NCBI GenBank assembly: GCA_905200905.1
Contig: CAJKMA010000072.1
Coordinates: forward strand, 1 to 12,383
Source of the DNA: an uncultured Bacillota bacterium
GTDB lineage: Bacteria > Bacillota > Clostridia > Lachnospirales > Lachnospiraceae
Direction of reading: 5' to 3'
Length of the DNA stretch: 12,383 nucleotides
A program made the translations under genes and the position numbers. Numbering within the stretch: the stretch's first letter is position 1; every line of letters begins with the position of its first letter. Below, one piece after another: positions 1 through 6,148 of this stretch. Under the pieces are notes generated by a model. The model searched no databases and was not told where the DNA came from. It was given only the letters and a program-made list of their open reading frames with translations.

Positions 1-527
1 CAAAAAAAGAAGGCAAACTTCTGGAGCAGCGGCTGGGAGATGTAGGGGAATTTGCAAGAGAGCTGGTAGATGCCGGAAAAGCGGAAAACAGGAAAGAGGA
101 GAAATATTATTTTATACAATCCATAGGATTTGTGTATCTGTTTGCAGGTGTTTTGATGTTTTTTATGTCTATGACAAAAGCGGGCTGGAATATGCTGGAA
201 GACAGTGCATTTAATCTGGTTTCTATATCCTGGATAGTACTAGTACCCTGGCTCTTATCTGTATGGCAAATGTATTTTATAGGGCGGTTTGTGCTGGTGA
301 AAAAAATAGGTGGAATACTCACAGTCCTTGCGGCAGGAATGATTTTGGTTTTGAATTGGGTATATCATTATTTTTTCGATGACATAAAAGGGTTTGGAAA
401 TCAAGCTGTTCCCAATTGGATTTTTCTATTGTTTCTTCTTTTAGGTAGCATTCTTTATTGGCATGGAAGAAAGAAGTTTACAGAAATCACAGAGCAGATA
501 GCCAAAGAACAACATATAGAGTTTTGA
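1..527 (+). CDS. HAAS/DUF1700-like multi-pass membrane protein, 5' end missing
   Basis: The reading frame is already open at the left edge (first full codon at base 3) and ends at TGA 525-527, so only the last 174 residues are visible. Visible residues 1-33 are soluble and charged. The stretch with GDVGEFARELVDAGKAE resembles the end of the HAAS/DUF1700 helical domain, which often has a Gly-Asp-Pro turn followed by an Ala-Lys/Arg-Glu-Leu helix. Four hydrophobic segments follow at about 38-58, 72-93, 102-124 and 136-154, ending in a short basic/acidic cytoplasmic tail. A GTG at 132 could serve as an internal start but would fall inside the first membrane helix, so the longer frame is preferred. 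In Firmicutes, HAAS proteins often sit beside PadR-type regulators; that gene, if present, would lie upstream of the window. Function is unknown. The family link is moderate and rests on a partial motif. Confidence 0.7.
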   Translation, partial: KKEGKLLEQRLGDVGEFARELVDAGKAENRKEEKYYFIQSIGFVYLFAGVLMFFMSMTKAGWNMLEDSAFNLVSISWIVLVPWLLSVWQMYFIGRFVLVKKIGGILTVLAAGMILVLNWVYHYFFDDIKGFGNQAVPNWIFLLFLLLGSILYWHGRKKFTEITEQIAKEQHIEF

Positions 528-547
528 AAAAGCTGGAGGTGTTTGAT

Positions 548-811
548 ATGACAAAGAATTCTAAGAAAAGAAGAATATTTTCAATTATCATTTTAGCACT
601 TTTATGTATCGTACTCTTATTAGCATATTTACAAGTAATCACAACCAACGTTAAATTCATTTGTCTTGCATTTCTGGTTGTAATCGCAGGAATGGCATTT
701 CGTAGACCAGATAAACCATTTAAAGATATGACAAGTCATGAGAAATATATGACAGTACTAGATCTATTTCTCTGGTTAGCTGTTTTGATTACAGCATTTA
801 CACGTTTTTAA
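548..811 (+). CDS. Small three-helix membrane protein of unknown function
   Basis: An 87-residue protein starting at ATG 548, chosen because GGAGG at 535-539 lies 8 bases upstream; the frame is open further 5' but lacks a ribosome site there. The N-terminus is strongly basic (MTKNSKKRR). It is followed by hydrophobic segments at about residues 11-30 and 35-52, then a polar stretch with RRPDKP and a Thr-Ser-His-Glu-Lys motif, then a third hydrophobic segment at about 70-85. The protein ends abruptly at TRF just after the last helix. It begins 20 bases after the preceding membrane gene and is probably co-transcribed with it. I do not recognise the family. The stop lies in a run of five T. Shifting frame by one base there opens a charged tail to 887, so the ancestral protein may have been about 112 residues (see the entry at 810-887). 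Confidence 0.75.
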   Translation: MTKNSKKRRIFSIIILALLCIVLLLAYLQVITTNVKFICLAFLVVIAGMAFRRPDKPFKDMTSHEKYMTVLDLFLWLAVLITAFTRF

Positions 812-887
812 AGCTGAAATTAGACATGAAATACGGAAAAACTTGATTAATATGGCTAGGGAAGCAAAAAAGAAGGAAGATTTTTAA
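810..887 (+). other. Coding-like out-of-frame tail of the small membrane gene
   Basis: Directly after the stop of the preceding gene, a neighbouring frame runs open from about 789 to TAA 885-887. From AAA 810 it encodes a charged, helix-prone sequence (KAEIRHEIRKNL, then INMAREAKKKEDF). If the TTTTT at 805-809 had one T fewer, the membrane protein would read through TRF straight into this tail and end as a 112-residue protein with a basic cytoplasmic C-terminus. That is a usual arrangement for a small membrane protein. Explanations are a natural indel in the homopolymer, a sequencing error, a +1 slip at TTT-TAA, or chance. It is too short to decide from the sequence alone. Confidence 0.35.
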
Positions 888-942
888 AATAACGTTTGAA
901 GGACGTAAAGGGAGTTTGCGAGAGAGGACAGGAGTGAAACAC

Positions 943-1626
943 ATGTTAATACAGATTGTAGAAGATGATTTTGCATTAAGCAATGGAATCCGGTTGGCCC
1001 TTTCCCAGCCGGAGATAGAATTTTTTCAGGACAGGGAAGTACAGGAGGCGCAGAGCAGTTTTCAGAAACAAGTCCCCGATTTGATTATTCTAGATATTAA
1101 TCTGCCGGATAAGAGCGGATATGAGTACCTGACCTGGGTGAAAAGGCAAGGAAATACCCCTGTTTTGATTCTCACTGCTCTTGATACAGAAATGGATGAA
1201 GTGACAGGACTGAATCTGGGAGCAGACGATTATATGACAAAACCCTTTCGTTTGGCTGTGCTTAGAGCCAGAATCCAGAATCTTTTGCGTCGGACAGGCA
1301 GAGTAAAAACCGCAATTTATGAAATAGATGATTTGTTTTTGGACTTTGACAGACTGTTGTTTCGGAAAGGAAAGACAGAGTTGTCTTTTGGGAAAAATGA
1401 GCAAAAACTACTTCGCCTGTTTCTGGAAAATCAGGGAAGAGTGCTTACCAGAGAGCTTCTCATAGAACGCATTTGGGCAGATGGAGGCGAGTATGTAGAT
1501 GAAAATGCGCTTTCTGTTACCATCAATCGTTTGCGGATAAAACTGGAAAAATGCGGTTCTGTGAAATACATTCACACCATTTATGGGCAGGGATATTTGT
1601 GGAAGCGAGAAGAGGAAGGTTTATGA
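943..1626 (+). CDS. OmpR/PhoB-family response regulator
   Basis: A 227-residue two-component response regulator. The start ATG 943 is preceded by AGGAG at 930-934 with an 8-base gap; the frame extends upstream but without a better site. The receiver domain (about 1-115) carries the acidic pocket E7-D8-D9, the phospho-acceptor D51 in IILDINLPD, the conserved T78 in LILTA and K100 in TKPF. The winged-helix DNA-binding domain covers about 125-222, with the family pattern SFGKNEQKLL, RVLTRELL, ENALSVTINRLRIKLE and the closing wing IHTIYGQGYLW. All residues needed for phosphotransfer are present. The stop codon overlaps the kinase start (ATGA at 1623-1626), so the two are translationally coupled. 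By context it probably controls the ABC exporter downstream, as in BceR/VraR-like peptide-sensing systems. The target is inferred; a candidate operator is noted at 2490-2513. Confidence 0.95.
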   Translation: MLIQIVEDDFALSNGIRLALSQPEIEFFQDREVQEAQSSFQKQVPDLIILDINLPDKSGYEYLTWVKRQGNTPVLILTALDTEMDEVTGLNLGADDYMTKPFRLAVLRARIQNLLRRTGRVKTAIYEIDDLFLDFDRLLFRKGKTELSFGKNEQKLLRLFLENQGRVLTRELLIERIWADGGEYVDENALSVTINRLRIKLEKCGSVKYIHTIYGQGYLWKREEEGL

Positions 1627-2477
1627 TTGGTACAAGAAAAGTTCTGCGACGTCTCAATGAAATGCTGGACAGTGCTATGGATGGAAGTTTTGAAGAACAT
1701 GCGTATGAGGAGACGGAATTGTCAAAAATAGAGACTAAATGGATGCGCTTTCTCACTTCCTCCAATTTGGCCAGAAAGAACATAGAAAAAGAAAAAGCCA
1801 GCCTGCAAGGCTTGGTATCTGATATTTCTCACCAGACGAAGACTCCGGTAGCCAATATGAAGCTGTATGCAGAGCTTTTGGAGGAAGGTCTTGCCAGAGA
1901 AAATCCAGACAAGGAGCAGTTGCTTTTTATGGTGGGTGAAATGAAGGAACAGGCAGAGCGCTTGGAGTTTTTAATACAGGCGCTAACCAAAATGTCCAGA
2001 TTGGAAACAAATCTTGTGGCTGTACAGCCAATACGGCAGCCTATAGAACCTTTGATTTCTCAGGCTGTGGCTCAGATAAGACCAAAAGCAGAGGCATGTG
2101 AGATTTCTCTTAAGGTACAAGGAAATTTACAGATAACAGCCTGCTATGATAGAAAATGGAGCATAGAAGCCCTTTATAATCTTTTGGATAATGCAGTGAA
2201 ATATTCTCCCAAGGGAAGCCGAATTCAAGTTTTGGTTCGGGAATATGCCTTGTACTGCCAGGTTTGTGTAGAGGATGAGGGCATAGGGATAACGGAAGAG
2301 GAAATTCCAAAAGTATTTCAGCGGTTTTATAGAGGAAGGCAGGTCCAGCAAAAAACAGGAGTTGGAATCGGACTGTACTTAACAAGAGAAATCATAAAAA
2401 AACAGAAGGGATATGTAAAAATCAAATCACAGCCAGGACAAGGTTCTCAGATTTCTCTGTTTCTTCCAAGAGATTAG
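1623..2477 (+). CDS. Sensor histidine kinase lacking transmembrane segments
   Basis: A 284-residue histidine kinase. ATG 1623 overlaps the regulator's stop and has AGGAAGG at 1613-1619 just upstream. Residues 1-55 are a charged helical stretch with no hydrophobic segment. The dimerisation/phospho-acceptor helix follows with the H box SDISHQTKTPVAN (H70). The ATPase domain has the N box NLLDNAVKYSP (N190), G1 box DEGIG (D218), F box VFQRFYRG (231-238) and G2 box GVGIGLY (246-252), all intact. The H box type is that of kinases paired with peptide-exporter systems, which usually carry two N-terminal membrane helices. Here the protein begins about where the linker after those helices would be, so it should be cytosolic or rely on a partner, possibly the ABC permease, for sensing. 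An upstream in-frame extension to 1551 lies inside the regulator gene and contains no membrane segment. The kinase call is firm; the sensing mode is inferred. Confidence 0.95.
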   Translation: MIGTRKVLRRLNEMLDSAMDGSFEEHAYEETELSKIETKWMRFLTSSNLARKNIEKEKASLQGLVSDISHQTKTPVANMKLYAELLEEGLARENPDKEQLLFMVGEMKEQAERLEFLIQALTKMSRLETNLVAVQPIRQPIEPLISQAVAQIRPKAEACEISLKVQGNLQITACYDRKWSIEALYNLLDNAVKYSPKGSRIQVLVREYALYCQVCVEDEGIGITEEEIPKVFQRFYRGRQVQQKTGVGIGLYLTREIIKKQKGYVKIKSQPGQGSQISLFLPRD

Positions 2478-2489
2478 AGAAAGCACAGA

Positions 2490-2513
2490 AAATCTTTCAA
2501 AAGTGTTAGATTT
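2490..2513. promoter_or_regulatory. Inverted repeat, candidate response-regulator operator
   Basis: AAATCT (2490-2495) and its exact reverse complement AGATTT (2508-2513) are separated by 12 bases. The repeat ends just upstream of the weak -35 region of the ABC promoter, where an activating OmpR-family regulator would be expected to bind. Six-base AT-rich arms can occur by chance, so this is only a candidate. Confidence 0.35.
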
Positions 2514-2517
2514 GCGT

Positions 2518-2547
2518 AATTTTGTGGAAAGAATCCTATGCTATACT
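2518..2547 (+). promoter_or_regulatory. Extended -10 promoter for the ABC exporter
   Basis: TATACT at 2542-2547 is a good -10 box preceded by TG one base upstream (TGC-TATACT), the extended -10 form. No good -35 box lies 16-18 bases upstream; the best candidates there are T-rich with poor matches. A weak -35 with an inverted repeat directly upstream fits activator dependence. The predicted start site is about 2553-2555, roughly 70 bases before the ATPase start codon. Confidence 0.55.
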
Positions 2548-2574
2548 AAGGACAGTAAAAAAGCTGTCCTTTTT
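2548..2574 (+). terminator. Intrinsic terminator after the regulator/kinase genes
   Basis: The stem AAGGACAG (2548-2555) pairs perfectly with CTGTCCTT (2564-2571) around an A-rich 8-base loop, and the T run continues to 2574 followed by GTGTTT. This is a standard Rho-independent terminator for transcripts arriving from the kinase gene. Its 5' arm lies between the -10 box and the predicted start site of the ABC promoter, so transcripts starting there would lack most of that arm and should not terminate. Confidence 0.75.
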
Positions 2575-2625
2575 GTGTTTGGCAAAGGTTGTGAGAAAAA
2601 GGGTGGCGGAAAGGAGAAATTACAT

Positions 2626-3309
2626 ATGGCTGTTTTAAAAACAATCAATTTGAAAAAATATTATGGAGTAGGAGAAAACCAGGTTAAGGCTCTGGATGAT
2701 GTAAATTTAGAAATTGAAAGAGGGGAATTTGTGGCAATTGTTGGTTCATCGGGAAGTGGAAAATCCACACTTTTGCATATGTTGGGCGGTTTGGATCATC
2801 CCACAGCAGGGAAAGTTTTGGTGGATAACAAAGATATTTTCCGCTTGAAAGAAGATGAGCTTTGTATTTTTCGAAGAAGAAAAATTGGATTTGTTTTTCA
2901 AAGTTATAATCTGGTTCCTGTGTTAAATGTGTATGAAAATATTGTATTGCCAGTTGAGTTAGACGGCAACAAGGTAGATAAAGTATATGCAAAAGAAGTG
3001 ATTCACATTTTGGGACTGGATGCAAAGCTGGAGCATTTGCCAAGCCAATTATCAGGAGGCCAGCAGCAGAGAGTAGCCATTGCAAGGGCGCTGATTACAA
3101 AGCCGTCTATTTTGCTGGCAGACGAACCTACCGGCAACTTGGATTCAAGGACCAGTCAGGATGTTTTAGGACTTTTAAAGGTCACCAGTGAACGATTTGG
3201 GCAGACTATGGTTATGATAACCCACAATGAAGAAATTGCTCAGATGGCAGACCTCATCATCCGTATTGAAGATGGAAAGATTGTAGAGGATGGTGAAACA
3301 TATGAATAA
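2626..3309 (+). CDS. ABC exporter ATP-binding protein (MacB/LolD-type)
   Basis: A 227-residue ATPase starting at ATG 2626 with AAGGAG at 2611-2616, 9 bases upstream. Motifs in order: Walker A GSSGSGKST (40-48), Q loop at Q92 in FVFQSYNLVP, ABC signature LSGGQ (142-146), Walker B SILLADEP with catalytic E167, D loop GNLDS (170-174) and switch H200 in MITHN. The FQSYNLVP Q loop and the DEPTGNLDS segment are typical of the MacB/LolD/BceA branch, which powers FtsX-like permeases in peptide export, antimicrobial resistance or lipoprotein extraction. The length is normal for the family. The 3' end overlaps the permease start by 8 bases, consistent with a stoichiometric partner. It is likely controlled by the regulator/kinase pair upstream through the promoter at 2518-2547. 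Exported substrate unknown. Confidence 0.95.
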   Translation: MAVLKTINLKKYYGVGENQVKALDDVNLEIERGEFVAIVGSSGSGKSTLLHMLGGLDHPTAGKVLVDNKDIFRLKEDELCIFRRRKIGFVFQSYNLVPVLNVYENIVLPVELDGNKVDKVYAKEVIHILGLDAKLEHLPSQLSGGQQQRVAIARALITKPSILLADEPTGNLDSRTSQDVLGLLKVTSERFGQTMVMITHNEEIAQMADLIIRIEDGKIVEDGETYE

Positions 3310-5893
3310 AGTGAAAAATAAAAAAATCATCCGAAAAATTGCAGATCGGACATTAAAGGCAAAAAAGAGCAGGAATCTCATTGGAATTTTGGCGATTGTA
3401 TTGACATCCCTTCTTTTTACTGGGGTGTTTACCATTGGAGGCAATCTGACTCAAAAACAGCAGGAAGAAACCATGCGGCAGGTGGGAGGTTCTGCCCATG
3501 CAGGTTATAAATATCTTACAAAAGAAGAATATGATATTGTCAAAAAGGATAAAAAACTGCGGGATGTTTCCAGCAGAATTGTGGTAGGAGATGCAGTAAA
3601 TAAGGAATTTTTAAAACTGCCAACAGAAATTGGATATTATGAAGATTTAGAAGCAAAGTGGAGCTTTTGTTATCCAGAAGTTGGTCACATGCCTCAAAAA
3701 GAAGAGGAATTGGTTACCAGCGATTTAGTTTTGAAAGCTCTTGGGATTCCTTGTAAGGTGGGAGAGAAAGTTCCTGTTAAAGTAGATGTAAATGGGACTG
3801 TATATGAGAAAACCTTTATTCTCAGCGGATATTTTCAAGGAGATACCATTTCCATGGCACAGGTTATGGCAGTTTCAAAAGACTTTCAGGAAAAAGTAGC
3901 GCCAGAGCAGAAAAAATCCAAAATGAAAGGCAGTGGAGATACTGTATTTTCTGCTGGATATTATATGGTGGATTTTTATTTTCCATCCAGTTTGTTTATA
4001 GAAAAACAAGTAGAAGCTCTGACAAGAAGATGTGGATTTCCCGAATCTGTCAGTGTAGGAATCAACTGGGCATATCTGGGACAGGATTTAGAGATGGGAA
4101 CGGTTTTGGGAATACTCGGCATGATATTTATAGTGGGATTTGCAGGTTATCTTTTGATTTACAATGTATTTTATATTAATGTTTACGCGGATATCCGTTA
4201 TTATGGATTGTTGAAAACTGTTGGTACAACCAGAAAGCAGTTGAAACGTATGATAAGGCGTCAGGCTTATATGCTTTCCGCTCTTGGGATTCCCATAGGA
4301 ATGCTTTTGGGAGCAGGTGTAGGAGTGGTACTTCTTCCTGTGGTTATGAATCATTTGACTTTTGCTGCATCTACGACAAATGCAGTGCAGTGGAATCCAT
4401 GGATTTTTCTTGGGTCAGGGCTGTTTTCTCTGATTACAGTAGGAATCAGCTGTCAAAAACCAGGAACCATTGCCTCTAAAGTATCCCCTATTGAAGCGGT
4501 ACGTTTTACAGAAGGGCAAAATCAGGCATTTCAGAAAGAGAAAAAAAGAAAAAAGAAGAGAAAGACCAGAACCGTTTCTCCTGCTGTTATGGCTGCGGCA
4601 AATTTAGGCAGGAACAAAAAGAAATTGTGTATTGTTGTGGCATCTCTATCTCTTAGTCTCATTTTGGTAAATGCAGTGTACAGCCTGATCCGTGGATTTG
4701 ATATGGACCGCTTTGCAGAGGACAGGGCGATTAGTGATTATATGGTTTTTGATGCCAGCCTGGATGTTTTTACCACTTCAGGAGGACAGATGCTGGATGG
4801 AGTTACAAAGGAATTTCAGGAGGAATTAGCAAAACAGAAGGGCATTTTGGAAACAGGAGGTGTGTATATAAAAGAACTTCCCTCCAAACTTTCTCCAGAA
4901 GAATTTCAGAAGTTCGATGAGAAATTCATTCAACATCCAGATATAGAGGCAGTGTTTCGAGAAGATTTTGGAGATGAATATGAACAAATTATAGAAGGAT
5001 ATAGAAAAGAACAAAGTGTAGGAGGCATGAAATATTATGGCATTGACCAGATGATATTTGAACATATGGACGCACTGAAAGGAAACCTGGATTGGGAAAC
5101 TTTTTCTAATGGAAACTATGTGCTTACCAACACGTATCCTTTTGTTCATGATAAAGTAATTTCCTATCATGAACCAGGAGAAAAGGTAACTTTAACCAAT
5201 GAAAAAGGTGAGAAAAGGGAGTATGAGGTTTTGGCAGTTTCTGAAATTCCTTATGCTGTCAGTACTCAGAGCTACGGTGCTTTTGACTGTACCTATATTC
5301 TTCCAACACAGGAGTTTCAGGAATTTTTTGGTCCCAGGCAGCCCATGCGCCTGCTATTTAATGTGGAGAAAGAGCAGGAAGAAGCTCTGGAAGCATGGGT
5401 AGAGCATTATTGTACTGTGACAAATTCAAACCTGCAGTATATTTCCAAAGCCAGCATTGCAGAAGAATTTTCAGGGCTGAAAAACATGTATGGCATGATT
5501 GGAGGTATGTTAGCATTTATTTTAGCTTTGATTGGCATTTTGAATTTCCTAAATACCATGGCAGCTTCTATTCTTTCCAGAAAACAGGAATTTGCCGCTT
5601 TGGAGGCAGTGGGAATGACTGGAAAGCAGCTAAAAACCATGTTATGTACAGAAGGAATTTATTATGCTGCCGGTACGTTGGTAATTGCATTATTTGCTTC
5701 TGTAATTTTAAATCTTACGGTTTTAAAAGGATTAGAGGAAACCTTGTTTTTCTTTAAAAATCACTTCACCTTGCTGCCGTTGGCGCTGTGTATTGTGCCG
5801 CTGCTTTTGGTGGTTCTTATGGTTCCTATTCTAGGGTATCAGAATATCCGTAGACAAAGCGTGGTGGAAAGGATGCGGGAAGGAGAAGTGTAG
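3302..5893 (+). CDS. FtsX/MacB-type ABC permease with two extracellular domains
   Basis: An 863-residue permease partner of the preceding ATPase. ATG 3302 is preferred; an in-frame ATG at 3290 falls on the GAGGA that would act as the ribosome site. Architecture: TM1 about 26-46, a large extracytoplasmic domain 50-260, TM2 about 266-290, TM3 325-348, TM4 367-384, a lysine/arginine-rich cytoplasmic linker 411-423, TM5 442-464, a second extracytoplasmic domain of about 260 residues, then TM6 732-755, TM7 785-808 and TM8 825-845. Each half has an FtsX-type coupling segment after the first helix of its three-helix bundle (YYGLLKTVGTTRKQLK near 300-315; FAALEAVGMTGKQL after TM6) and a basic, Arg-rich stretch after its last helix (SPIEAVRF near 395-402; RRQSVVERM at the C-terminus). 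This is the duplicated 8-helix form, unlike BceB, which has ten helices and one large external domain. Substrate is unknown; peptide or envelope-stress export is inferred from context. Confidence 0.93.
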   Translation: MNKVKNKKIIRKIADRTLKAKKSRNLIGILAIVLTSLLFTGVFTIGGNLTQKQQEETMRQVGGSAHAGYKYLTKEEYDIVKKDKKLRDVSSRIVVGDAVNKEFLKLPTEIGYYEDLEAKWSFCYPEVGHMPQKEEELVTSDLVLKALGIPCKVGEKVPVKVDVNGTVYEKTFILSGYFQGDTISMAQVMAVSKDFQEKVAPEQKKSKMKGSGDTVFSAGYYMVDFYFPSSLFIEKQVEALTRRCGFPESVSVGINWAYLGQDLEMGTVLGILGMIFIVGFAGYLLIYNVFYINVYADIRYYGLLKTVGTTRKQLKRMIRRQAYMLSALGIPIGMLLGAGVGVVLLPVVMNHLTFAASTTNAVQWNPWIFLGSGLFSLITVGISCQKPGTIASKVSPIEAVRFTEGQNQAFQKEKKRKKKRKTRTVSPAVMAAANLGRNKKKLCIVVASLSLSLILVNAVYSLIRGFDMDRFAEDRAISDYMVFDASLDVFTTSGGQMLDGVTKEFQEELAKQKGILETGGVYIKELPSKLSPEEFQKFDEKFIQHPDIEAVFREDFGDEYEQIIEGYRKEQSVGGMKYYGIDQMIFEHMDALKGNLDWETFSNGNYVLTNTYPFVHDKVISYHEPGEKVTLTNEKGEKREYEVLAVSEIPYAVSTQSYGAFDCTYILPTQEFQEFFGPRQPMRLLFNVEKEQEEALEAWVEHYCTVTNSNLQYISKASIAEEFSGLKNMYGMIGGMLAFILALIGILNFLNTMAASILSRKQEFAALEAVGMTGKQLKTMLCTEGIYYAAGTLVIALFASVILNLTVLKGLEETLFFFKNHFTLLPLALCIVPLLLVVLMVPILGYQNIRRQSVVERMREGEV

Positions 5894-5916
5894 AAGAGAA
5901 CAATTTTTTGCGCGTC

Positions 5917-5945
5917 TTTACTTTTGCACTAGAGTGTGATATGAT
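5917..5945 (+). promoter_or_regulatory. Promoter for the MFS leader transcript
   Basis: TTTACT (5917-5922), a 17-base spacer, then TATGAT (5940-5945) with an extended -10 TGA at 5937-5939. The predicted start is about 5951-5953. No intrinsic terminator is visible between the permease stop (5893) and this promoter, so some read-through from the ABC genes into the leader is possible. Confidence 0.65.
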
Positions 5946-5978
5946 TCTTATAAATCTTTGAGAAAAGGAGGCGCACAG

Positions 5979-6068
5979 ATGGGCTGGAAAACACCGTATT
6001 TGATGATTCAAAAAGGAAACTTTTTTGGTGTTCAGGCTATCAGTGCGCCCATTTTTAAGAAATTTTAG
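5979..6068 (+). CDS. 29-residue leader peptide upstream of the MFS exporter gene
   Basis: A short ORF with a near-perfect ribosome site: AGGAGG at 5966-5971, 7 bases before ATG 5979, ending at TAG 6066-6068. The peptide begins MGWKTPYLMIQKG and continues NFFGVQAISAPIFKKF. It has no signal peptide or known domain that I recognise. The ribosome site is stronger than that of most full-length genes nearby, and the ORF starts only about 27 bases after the predicted transcript start. Codons 23-27 form the 5' arm of the inverted repeat at 6047-6115. Position, size and overlap with RNA structure match leader peptides that control antibiotic-resistance genes by ribosome stalling (erm, cat and tet(M)-type leaders in general). 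I do not recognise this peptide sequence. That it is translated is well supported; its regulatory role is inferred. Confidence 0.65.
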   Translation: MGWKTPYLMIQKGNFFGVQAISAPIFKKF

Positions 6069-6115
6069 TCTAAGACCAGATGTATGGTCTGTCTGTTTCA
6101 ATTCTAAAAATGGGC
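6047..6115 (+). promoter_or_regulatory. Leader RNA stem-loop spanning the end of the leader ORF
   Basis: GCCCATTTTTA (6047-6057) is exactly complementary to TAAAAATGGGC (6105-6115), an 11-bp outer stem that can continue with GAA 6059-6061 and TTC 6102-6104 past one bulged A. Inside it a second hairpin forms from AGACCA (6073-6078) and TGGTCT (6085-6090). The 5' arm lies within the leader ORF, so a ribosome finishing the peptide would melt the stem. No T run follows the 3' arm, so it is not an ordinary terminator. It is most likely a translational control element for the MFS gene 34 bases downstream. Confidence 0.6.
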
Positions 6116-6145
6116 ATCATTCTAAAAAAATTTAGTAGGTGATGC
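6114..6145 (+). promoter_or_regulatory. Candidate helix masking the MFS ribosome site
   Basis: GCATCA (6114-6119) can pair with TGATGC (6140-6145). The 3' strand includes part of AGGTGAT (6137-6143), a strong match to the 16S anti-Shine-Dalgarno and the ribosome site for ATG 6149. Bases 6114-6115 also belong to the larger stem at 6047-6115, so the two helices partly compete. This is the layout of a translational switch, but six base pairs with a 20-base loop are weak and need folding analysis. Confidence 0.4.
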
Positions 6146-6148
6146 GTT

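Noticed and set aside
812..942. Promoter for the response regulator gene
   Set aside because: AT-rich candidates such as TTAGAC at 820 have no -10 box at acceptable spacing; no promoter can be supported here.
1551..1622. Upstream in-frame extension of the histidine kinase
   Set aside because: It lies inside the response regulator's DNA-binding domain, lacks a ribosome site and adds no membrane helix; ATG 1623 is better supported.
2684..3085. Long open frame on the minus strand across the ABC ATPase gene
   Set aside because: It lies wholly inside a gene with every ABC motif, has no ribosome site and encodes a composition unlike a protein family.
5395..5757. Plus-strand open frame of about 120 codons inside the permease gene
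   Set aside because: It overlaps the last three membrane helices and coupling segment of the intact permease in another frame; no ribosome site and an unlikely amino-acid mix.
6073..6094. Inner hairpin AGACCA/TGGTCT read as an intrinsic terminator in the MFS leader
   Set aside because: The stem is only 6 bp and is followed by GTCTGTTTC, not a T run; treated as part of the larger leader structure.
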